Positions 35,750 through 44,386 of a DNA stretch of 49,287 nt are shown here, in pieces (position 1 is the first letter of the stretch; the number at the start of each line of letters is the position of its first letter). Location of the stretch: contig CANQXS010000019.1 in NCBI GenBank assembly GCA_947627875.1, forward strand, positions 1 through 49,287, read 5' to 3'. The notes below the pieces were generated by a model that saw only the letters and a program-made list of their open reading frames with translations, did not search any database and had not been told where the DNA came from. The position numbers and the translations under genes are program-made. This DNA comes from an uncultured Clostridia bacterium (GTDB lineage Bacteria; Bacillota; Clostridia; Oscillospirales; Ruminococcaceae).

Positions 35750-35918
35750 TGCGGACCCTCAGCGAACATAAAATTCGAGGGTTTTCGCACCGCAAATTTT
35801 GATTTAATATGCAGAGACAGTTGACTTTTTAACATCTGTTTGAAATTCTCTGCATATTTCGCAAATGTTTTTTCGCGAATTTGCCCAAAGATATTTTTAA
35901 TTTTTGTGCAGATTTGCT
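35749..35918 (+). promoter_or_regulatory. CRISPR leader with two inverted repeats
   Basis: 170 AT-rich bases between cas2 and the first repeat. An imperfect stem GTGCG..CCCTC / GAGGG..CGCAC spans 35749-35790, directly after the cas2 stop. A 12-bp perfect inverted repeat AATATGCAGAGA / TCTCTGCATATT lies at 35806-35817 and 35847-35858, enclosing TTGACT (35821-35826), which could be a -35 box; no convincing -10 was found at the right distance. A 6-bp repeat GCAAAT/ATTTGC and an AT-rich tract follow up to the array. Confidence 0.75.
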
Positions 35919-38900
35919 GTCGGGCTCCATACGGAGCCCGTGGATTGAAATGTGGAGAAAGAGAAAGAAAAAAGGGCAAAAAAAGGTCGGGCTCCATACG
36001 GAGCCCGTGGATTGAAATATGACACGATGGAAGAGGCGGCCAGCGAGCGAGCGGTCGGGCTCCATACGGAGCCCGTGGATTGAAATGTCCTCCTATCTAT
36101 GCCGTATTGCGAGCTTGCCGTCGGGCTCCATACGGAGCCCGTGGATTGAAATTCTGTTGGTGGCTCCGGTATCTACGTCGATCCCGCGTCGGGCTCCATA
36201 CGGAGCCCGTGGATTGAAATGGTTTTTTCTCTTTTTGCGAGAACGGGGGAGGGCGGTCGGGCTCCATACGGAGCCCGTGGATTGAAATTTTCGCCTTCCC
36301 ACAGCTCTCTGTCTATGACTTCGTCGGGCTCCATACGGAGCCCGTGGATTGAAATGAAACTCGTAGGCTTCCTCCTCGTCGCCGTCGAGGTCGGGCTCCA
36401 TACGGAGCCCGTGGATTGAAATGTATATGGTTATGCTCTGCGGAAATCTTGCCTTGTCGGGCTCCATACGGAGCCCGTGGATTGAAATTGCCATCGTCCA
36501 TAATCCGCGAAATCTGTTTGAAGTCGGGCTCCATACGGAGCCCGTGGATTGAAATAACTGATTATCTCGATTTTTCTCCTATGTCTTTTGTCGGGCTCCA
36601 TACGGAGCCCGTGGATTGAAATTCTACGGTTTCATCGGTGACGCCCTCGTAAAGCTCGTCGGGCTCCATACGGAGCCCGTGGATTGAAATATATTTGCCT
36701 TTTCTGCCTCATAGCATAGCCAACTGTCGGGCTCCATACGGAGCCCGTGGATTGAAATATCAAAATAACGCCGCTGAACCGCGGGCAGCCCTAGTCGGGC
36801 TCCATACGGAGCCCGTGGATTGAAATGTTCAGCTTTGGCAGACGGAAGAATACAAAAGCAGTCGGGCTCCATACGGAGCCCGTGGATTGAAATGTGCTGC
36901 TGTCATTGTCGATGATTACAATGCCGTCGTCGGGCTCCATACGGAGCCCGTGGATTGAAATGATTCAAAGGTCGTAGTCAGACTCTCGGCAGTGAGTCGG
37001 GCTCCATACGGAGCCCGTGGATTGAAATATTACCGAAAACAGGCAGTTTCATAGCGGATTCTGGTCGGGCTCCATACGGAGCCCGTGGATTGAAATACAA
37101 AATATAGGAGGTTACATCATGGTAACAAAGTCGGGCTCCATACGGAGCCCGTGGATTGAAATGATTGATCTGAACGCAACACAAGCTGCGATTCGTGTCG
37201 GGCTCCATACGGAGCCCGTGGATTGAAATATTATAAGCGTTAATCATCGAAAGAACCGATTCGTCGGGCTCCATACGGAGCCCGTGGATTGAAATACAGA
37301 ATCGACACGATAGTTTTATCGCTTAACTGTCGGGCTCCATACGGAGCCCGTGGATTGAAATTTCCATTCGGCAAGGACTGATTTTTCCTCATCGGTCGGG
37401 CTCCATACGGAGCCCGTGGATTGAAATAAAAGAGATGCCGCGACCGGCAAGATGAGTCTGGTCGGGCTCCATACGGAGCCCGTGGATTGAAATATGTACC
37501 ATCCACAAAGAACGGCGACGACGGCAAGTCGGGCTCCATACGGAGCCCGTGGATTGAAATTTGTTTGCAATGTTGATAAAAGCGTCTGACATTGTCGGGC
37601 TCCATACGGAGCCCGTGGATTGAAATAAGGAATTGGCAAAGGCTCTGGGCGTGACAGCGATGTCGGGCTCCATACGGAGCCCGTGGATTGAAATTTGCCT
37701 TGTTTCAGGTTTAACATACTTCATTTTGTCGGGCTCCATACGGAGCCCGTGGATTGAAATTTTGTGACTTCATACAAACATCAAAATTTTTTGAGTCGGG
37801 CTCCATACGGAGCCCGTGGATTGAAATGGAATGACGACTTGAGATTATATATCTGCTAAGTGTCGGGCTCCATACGGAGCCCGTGGATTGAAATACGTGC
37901 GTATCAGATGCAGGACACCATCGACAAGTCGGGCTCCATACGGAGCCCGTGGATTGAAATATCGTTCAGCCTGACTTCGCGCTCGACGCTGCTTCGTCGG
38001 GCTCCATACGGAGCCCGTGGATTGAAATTTCATCTATATTTTCTCCTTGTTAAAGATATTAACGTCGGGCTCCATACGGAGCCCGTGGATTGAAATTTAT
38101 ATTGATGTCAAGCAACAATTTTATAATCGGTCGGGCTCCATACGGAGCCCGTGGATTGAAATTCATTTGCCTTGTCAAGCTCCATCTGCAAGCGCGTCGG
38201 GCTCCACACGGAGCCCGTGGATTGAAATTCTGCCTCGTCGGAGGCTTCCTCGGTGGCGTCTGCGTCGGGCTCCACACGGAGCCCGTGGATTGAAATTTCC
38301 TTGCTGGAGTGTCCGTCCTGAACGTGTCAAGTCGGGCTCCACACGGAGCCCGTGGATTGAAATGTTCGGACAAGCTCCGCAGTTGACGGGCTTTCCGATG
38401 TCGGGCTCCACACGGAGCCCGTGGATTGAAATGTCCTCCTCCCAAAATCTTTCGGCAGCTTTCACGGTCGGGCTCCACACGGAGCCCGTGGATTGAAATG
38501 GGACACCTACGATCCCGAATATTTCAGGCTTGCGTCGGGCTCCACACGGAGCCCGTGGATTGAAATGAAAGAGCTTCTGAATCTGACGAATCAGGAAGTC
38601 GTCGGGCTCCACACGGAGCCCGTGGATTGAAATAAGAATTCGCTGTCTCCGTCCGCGCTCTTTTCAGGTCGGGCTCCACACGGAGCCCGTGGATTGAAAT
38701 ATTCCTCAAACTCCGGGTATAATAATGAGTATAGTCGGGCTCCACACGGAGCCCGTGGATTGAAATAAACACATACCTTAAAAGGAAAAGCCCCCAGAAC
38801 GTCGGGCTCCACACGGAGCCCGTGGATTGAAATTACGCTGCTTTCGCTGTTGGCACACTTCGCGCAGTCGGGCTCCACACGGAGCCCGTGGATTGAAATA

Positions 38901-39904
38901 TTTTTAATATGTTCGGGGTCTTCAACAAAGTTGTCGGGCTCCACACGGAGCCCGTGGATTGAAATGTCCATTAAAATACCTCCTAAATTATTTTTATATC
39001 GTCGGGCTCCACACGGAGCCCGTGGATTGAAATTTACAAAAATTTCTTTCATATCCGTACCCCCATACGTCGGGCTCCACACGGAGCCCGTGGATTGAAA
39101 TTGTAGAGCGTTTCGCTGACGCTGCCTCCGGCGCTCGTCGGGCTCCACACGGAGCCCGTGGATTGAAATATACTTGCACGAGCTTGATATTTTCGCAAAG
39201 CACGTCGGGCTCCACACGGAGCCCGTGGATTGAAATATAATCTGCTCAATGTTGTTATCCTGCATTACTGTCGGGCTCCACACGGAGCCCGTGGATTGAA
39301 ATGCAAATCAACATTGACGACCGCGAAGGCGTTTGGGTCGGGCTCCACACGGAGCCCGTGGATTGAAATGAAAAAGCGTCGGAAATGTGCTTTGAAAAGG
39401 GCGTCGGGCTCCACACGGAGCCCGTGGATTGAAATTCTCCGCCGTGTGTCGTACAAGCGCAAAAAAGAGGTCGGGCTCCACACGGAGCCCGTGGATTGAA
39501 ATCCCCTTGCGCCGATTGTGACTTTCTCGCCCGTCGTCGGGCTCCACACGGAGCCCGTGGATTGAAATGCTTTTGACGGCTTGGCGGAATTAAAAGAACA
39601 AGGTCGGGCTCCACACGGAGCCCGTGGATTGAAATAGTCGCCGAAGCCCTCAACACATCTCCGACACAGTCGGGCTCCACACGGAGCCCGTGGATTGAAA
39701 TATGCCCTTTACGGCGTGTCTGATTTTGCGGGCGGGTCGGGCTCCACACGGAGCCCGTGGATTGAAATATCTGACTGCGAGAAACGGAAAATACTATATC
39801 GCCGTCGGGCTCCACACGGAGCCCGTGGATTGAAATGTGCAACCTCCAAAGTACCCGACAATGCTGTAAAGTCGGGCTCCACACGGAGCCCGTGGATTGA
39901 AATG

Positions 39905-40404
39905 AGCTATGTCAAAGATGCAATACAACAAGAACCCGTCGGGCTCCACACGGAGCCCGTGGATTGAAATTCTTTTCTTCGAGCAGCGTTTTTGCAAGAG
40001 ATTTGTCGGGCTCCACACGGAGCCCGTGGATTGAAATATATATTTCTGCCGTTCAGCCTTCAGCGCAAACAAGTCGGGCTCCACACGGAGCCCGTGGATT
40101 GAAATTGAAAGAAGCGGTTGATGAAGCGTTGAATGAGGTCGGGCTCCACACGGAGCCCGTGGATTGAAATGTTCTTACAAGTCAGAGTCAAGTCAGGTCG
40201 AGTAGTCGGGCTCCACACGGAGCCCGTGGATTGAAATGCACTCCATCGGCAAGACTGCCCTCGGCTCGGAGTCGGGCTCCACACGGAGCCCGTGGATTGA
40301 AATGAGCTATGTCAAAGATGCAATACAACAAGAACCCGTCGGGCTCCACACGGAGCCCGTGGATTGAAATTCTTTTCTTCGAGCAGCGTTTTTGCAAGAG
40401 ATTT
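39905..40404 (+). repeat. Two-spacer duplication inside the array
   Basis: Spacers 60 and 61 (39904-39937 and 39971-40004) recur exactly as spacers 66 and 67 (40304-40337 and 40371-40404), with four different spacers between the copies. Confidence 0.95.
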
Positions 40405-41783
40405 GTCGGGCTCCACACGGAGCCCGTGGATTGAAATGCCCATGTAGAAGGCGTCGATCTCGTGACCGTCCACGTCGGGCTCCACACGGAGCCCGTGGAT
40501 TGAAATACCTTCGCATAGAGCAACGACGCATTGCTGTTGATGTCGGGCTCCACACGGAGCCCGTGGATTGAAATTTAACCGCCGTTGAAACAGCGCAAAA
40601 AGACGAAACGTCGGGCTCCACACGGAGCCCGTGGATTGAAATGTCCTGGGGCTCTGTGAACGGAAATATCCCACTGTCGGGCTCCACACGGAGCCCGTGG
40701 ATTGAAATGGAACACGACGTTCCGCTCGATCCATCGCCGGAGCCGTCGGGCTCCACACGGAGCCCGTGGATTGAAATTTGTTAAATCCCGACACGCCGGC
40801 AGCGATCAGGGCGTCGGGCTCCACACGGAGCCCGTGGATTGAAATATTCCAGACGATCATCGACTTCACGCCGAAGCCTGTCGGGCTCCACACGGAGCCC
40901 GTGGATTGAAATGCCCTGCTCCCGAGCTTATTTACGGTCGAAAGCCGGTCGGGCTCCACACGGAGCCCGTGGATTGAAATTTAAAAAAATTTTCAAAAAA
41001 GGCTTGACATACAGTCGGGCTCCACACGGAGCCCGTGGATTGAAATGCCTCCTTGCCGAGGGGGTGTCACAACCCCACCAGTCGGGCTCCACACGGAGCC
41101 CGTGGATTGAAATACCTTTGCCGGATCTTCACGGTGTACGCCGGCGGGTCGGGCTCCACACGGAGCCCGTGGATTGAAATCTAAATGATTCAAATCGTTT
41201 TTGGCATTTGCGGCGTCGGGCTCCACACGGAGCCCGTGGATTGAAATTTCCTGTTGTCGTTCAAAAGAACTATGCCTTTGCGTCGGGCTCCACACGGAGC
41301 CCGTGGATTGAAATATCTGCAGATATTCTTCGAGATTCCAAGTCGGGCGTCGGGCTCCACACGGAGCCCGTGGATTGAAATGGATTCGCTATGGACGACG
41401 ACCCCGCGCATTGCGTCGGGCTCCACACGGAGCCCGTGGATTGAAATGTCGTCAGTAGACTGCTGCGCCCAGAAATCACGTGTCGGGCTCCACACGGAGC
41501 CCGTGGATTGAAATGCCGTAAACGGCATCTTATATCTGCTCCTGCTCTTGTCGGGCTCCACACGGAGCCCGTGGATTGAAATTTGAAAGGAGTGACACAC
41601 ATGGACGAAAAGAAACGTCGGGCTCCACACGGAGCCCGTGGATTGAAATGTTCTTCCATGGTCTGTCTTTTGTCGGGTCCGTGTCGGGCTCCACACGGAG
41701 CCCGTGGATTGAAATGAACGAGGAGGGAGAGAAATGGCAGCAAGACCGTGGTCGGGCTCCACACGGAGCCCGTGGATTGAAAT

Positions 41784-42282
41784 TTCCTCCAAAATCTGCG
41801 ACAAGTGCGATTCGACGTCGGGCTCCACACGGAGCCCGTGGATTGAAATTGGAAAAATAACCGTAGGCAGCGAGTTCGACATGTCGGGCTCCACACGGAG
41901 CCCGTGGATTGAAATATGCTTATACTAAAATCATTTCTATTAACAAAAAGTCGGGCTCCACACGGAGCCTGTGGATTGAAATGACTTAATCCAAAGAAAC
42001 AAGCGTTCACCAACATGTCGGGCTCCACACGGAGCCCGTGGATTGAAATTTCCTCCAAAATCTGCGACAAGTGCGATTCGACGTCGGGCTCCACACGGAG
42101 CCCGTGGATTGAAATTGGAAAAATAACCGTAGGCAGCGAGTTCGACATGTCGGGCTCCACACGGAGCCCGTGGATTGAAATATGCTTATACTAAAATCAT
42201 TTCTATTAACAAAAAGTCGGGCTCCACACGGAGCCTGTGGATTGAAATGACTTAATCCAAAGAAACAAGCGTTCACCAACAT
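41784..42282 (+). repeat. Four-spacer tandem duplication inside the array
   Basis: Spacers 88-91 (41784-42016) are repeated exactly and immediately as spacers 92-95 (42050-42282). The point-mutated repeat (GGAGCCTG instead of GGAGCCCG) is present at the same place in both copies (41950 and 42216), so repeat and spacers were copied as a block of about 266 bases. Confidence 0.97.
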
Positions 42283-43533
42283 GTCGGGCTCCACACGGAG
42301 CCCGTGGATTGAAATGCCTGCAGTATGAAGGACAGATACGAAACGGAATGTCGGGCTCCACACGGAGCCCGTGGATTGAAATATGCTTGCCAAGGTCAGA
42401 TTTTCCGGCAGTTCCGGTCGGGCTCCACACGGAGCCCGTGGATTGAAATATCAACAAGAACAGAATGATCAGCACTGATCGATGTCGGGCTCCACACGGA
42501 GCCCGTGGATTGAAATATTTATAAGCTAAACGATAACATAAGTTTTCAAGTCGGGCTCCACACGGAGCCCGTGGATTGAAATATACCGAAGGCACATTCG
42601 TGATGAATGAATCACGTCGGGCTCCACACGGAGCCCGTGGATTGAAATATCGCGCTGGGTGCGGGAATCTTGCTTGCCGCTGGTCGGGCTCCACACGGAG
42701 CCCGTGGATTGAAATAATGTTAGCCGATGCACAATAAGAGATGTCTTAAGTCGGGCTCCACACGGAGCCCGTGGATTGAAATAGGTCTTCTCCGATATTA
42801 AGGTTTCTGCGAAAGAGTCGGGCTCCTCGCGGAGCCCGTGGATTGAAATACCTCTCGGTGGTGAAGTGATGGTAAAAAGAAAAGTCGGGCTCCTCGCGGA
42901 GCCCGTGGATTGAAATTTCGTCGATCACCGTTTCGGGGAGCGCATACACGTGTCGGGCTCCTCGCGGAGCCCGTGGATTGAAATGAGGACAACTCGTTCT
43001 CGCTCGTCGTGTTCGACCCGTCGGGCTCCTCGCGGAGCCCGTGGATTGAAATCCAAAGCTCTTCGCGCTCTTCGTCGGTAAAACCAGTCGGGCTCCTCGC
43101 GGAGCCCGTGGATTGAAATTGCGCTGCTTGCGCTGCTGACAAACTTCCCGAAGTCGGGCTCCTCGCGGAGCCCGTGGATTGAAATGTTTCAGGCGATAAG
43201 CTGTTGAATTTGTCGATGATGTCGGGCTCCACACGGAGCCCGTGGATTGAAATCTGAAAAGCAAGGACGACCCCGATCTGCTTCACGTCGGGCTCCTCAC
43301 GGAGCCCGTGGATTGAAATGCGCGCTGCTCACCACGTCGCGCACGACCGGCGTCGGGCTCCACACGGAGCCCGTGGATTGAAATAAGCCCGAAAGCCTCG
43401 GTTATTATCGCCGCCGACACGTCGGGCTCCACACGGAGCCCGTGGATTGAAATGCGAATATTGGTCAAATACCGAATTCCGACAGGGTGAAAACTGCAAC
43501 AAAATTTCGGTGGCATTCCCGGCGCAATAAAAA

Positions 43534-43555
43534 GCAGCCGAAACGAGTCGGCTGC
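43534..43555 (-). terminator. Intrinsic terminator after the RNHCP gene
   Basis: An 8-bp stem GCAGCCGA/TCGGCTGC with a six-base loop; on the minus strand it is followed by TTTTTATT. It lies between the RNHCP stop and the end of the CRISPR array. Confidence 0.85.
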
Positions 43556-43561
43556 GTGATT

Positions 43562-43945
43562 TTACTTCTCCTCAGCTAATGAATCCAGCGGAAAAGGCGG
43601 CTGCGCCAAAGGCTTGACGGCAAGCGAAATGAGCTTGAGCTGATTGTCGTCGGCGGCTATCCTGTTTGACGAAAGCGCCCCGCAGACCCTGCAGCGGTGG
43701 ATTATCGCCCACTCGCCGCCCTTTCGCACCCATACCGCGACCGGTTCCATTGTTCCGCCGCAATCCGCCGCGCGGTCGCCCGGCTCGATATCGAGGTGCT
43801 TCGAGCAGAGGCAGTAGGGGCAGTGGTTGCGATGCCGCGTTCCCGCGCCCAAGGGCGAAACGGTCCGCCCGCAAAACTGGCACTTAAAAGGCTTTTCCGG
43901 TGTATCAAAACAGCTGTCGGAATATCTTTTGTTTTTGTGATCCAT
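43562..43945 (-). CDS. RNHCP domain-containing protein
   Basis: A 127-residue protein with the domain-defining segment RHRNHCPYCLCSKHLD (about 36-51) and four Cys pairs in all: CQFCG, CPYC, the C in ADCGG and CRVCG, suggesting zinc binding. The function of the family is not established. GGAGGACGC before the ATG gives a good ribosome site. It stands alone between the CRISPR array and palindromic repeat copy B, on the opposite strand to cas. A promoter with perfect boxes lies about 190 bases upstream (44133-44161), and a hairpin GGGAGACCG/CGGTCTCCC (43971-43990) sits just before the start. Confidence 0.9.
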   Translation of the reverse strand: MDHKNKRYSDSCFDTPEKPFKCQFCGRTVSPLGAGTRHRNHCPYCLCSKHLDIEPGDRAADCGGTMEPVAVWVRKGGEWAIIHRCRVCGALSSNRIAADDNQLKLISLAVKPLAQPPFPLDSLAEEK

Positions 43946-44132
43946 GCGTCCTCCAAAAAAAGAATTTTCAGGGAGACCGCCCGGTCTCCCGGTCAGGTCA
44001 CAATCACCGTTATACTATTTTTCAACAAAAAAGTCAGTCCCCTTTCATGATAATTTCAGACTTTAGCACATAAAAAGGATAAATACTGCTTACACCTCCC
44101 CTTTCAGCGGATTTACTTCGGTCTGTACGGAA

Positions 44133-44161
44133 ATTATAGCATTTTCGCGGAAGGGTGTCAA
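44133..44161 (-). promoter_or_regulatory. Consensus sigmaA promoter upstream of the RNHCP gene
   Basis: On the minus strand TTGACA (44161-44156) and TATAAT (44138-44133), 17 bases apart. The transcript would have an untranslated leader of about 180 bases before the RNHCP ATG; this leader holds a second possible promoter (CTGACT-17-TATAAC, about 44006-44035) and a 9-bp hairpin at 43971-43990. The interval 43946-44212 contains no credible gene. Confidence 0.75.
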
Positions 44162-44212
44162 GGGTTCGGGCGGCGGAGCAGCCTGATGAAGATCTTGGGG
44201 TGAAAGAGGGCG

Positions 44213-44347
44213 GCGGTATAGGCTTTTGCGCTATGAGGGCGAAGCCCGCCGCGCAAAGCGCGGGCGCGCCTGCGGCGCGCAGTCCGTCCCCCCTACGGGG
44301 GACGGACTCGGGCTTCGCCCGCACCAAGGAGCAAAAGCCTGCATAAA
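44213..44347 (+). repeat. Multi-branched palindromic repeat, copy B (right of the CRISPR-Cas locus)
   Basis: The second copy of the element at 27677-27813, same orientation, with about ten differences and one indel over 135 bases. The outer stem GGCTTTTGC/GCAAAAGCC (44221-44229 with 44331-44339) is perfect here. In the 12-bp inner hairpin (44281-44308) the third pair is T-A where copy A has C-G, a compensatory change. Confidence 0.85.
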
Positions 44348-44376
44348 AAATCCCGAACCGCCTTGACGGTCCGGGA
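44345..44376 (-). terminator. Intrinsic terminator after the HtrA gene
   Basis: On the minus strand an 11-bp stem ATCCCGGACCG/CGGTTCGGGAT (one G-T pair) is followed by TTTTTT, about ten bases past the stop. It abuts the end of palindromic repeat copy B. Confidence 0.9.
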
Positions 44377-44386
44377 TAATTTTTGC

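Larger units (their letters stand above)
35919..43453 (+). CRISPR. Type I-C CRISPR array: 113 repeats, 112 spacers
   Basis: The repeat is 33 bases: GTCGGGCTCC, a variable four-base loop segment, then GGAGCCCGTGGATTGAAAT. The 8-bp stem CGGGCTCC/GGAGCCCG and the GTGGATTGAAAT 3' end match subtype I-C. I counted 113 repeats by position; spacers are 32-36 bases, mostly 33-35. Loop versions are ATAC in repeats 1-34 (35919-38162), ACAC in 35-103 (38196-42782), TCGC in 104-109 (42817-43185), ACAC in 110, TCAC in 111 and ACAC in 112-113. The last repeat is intact. Repeats 91 and 95 share a C-to-T change (GGAGCCTG). Six spacers are repeats of others, so about 106 are distinct. Transcription is from the leader, same strand as cas. 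Confidence 0.98.

Noticed and set aside
35821-35850. A defined promoter for the array with TTGACT as -35
   Set aside because: No acceptable -10 box lies 16-19 bases downstream, so only the inverted repeat is reported.
36357-38263. Spacers 7 and 35 as a second pair of homologous spacers
   Set aside because: They share a short GAGGCTTCCTC-like stretch only. Reverse translations are different acidic peptides, so low-complexity similarity explains it.
39503-39535. Spacer 54 as a self-targeting spacer against the nucleotidyltransferase gene near 25217
   Set aside because: Only about 15 consecutive bases (GTGACTTTCTCGCCC) match, and the rest differs. In GC-rich sequence this is compatible with chance.
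36019-43264. Long open frames through the CRISPR array on both strands, with recurring RAPYGARGLK or FNPRAPYGAR peptides
   Set aside because: They are translations of the 33-base repeat, whose length is a multiple of three. They have no ribosome sites, and spacer lengths shift the frame.
43454-43530. A degenerate extra repeat beyond the last CRISPR repeat
   Set aside because: The sequence after 43453 shows no match to the repeat. The array ends with an intact repeat.
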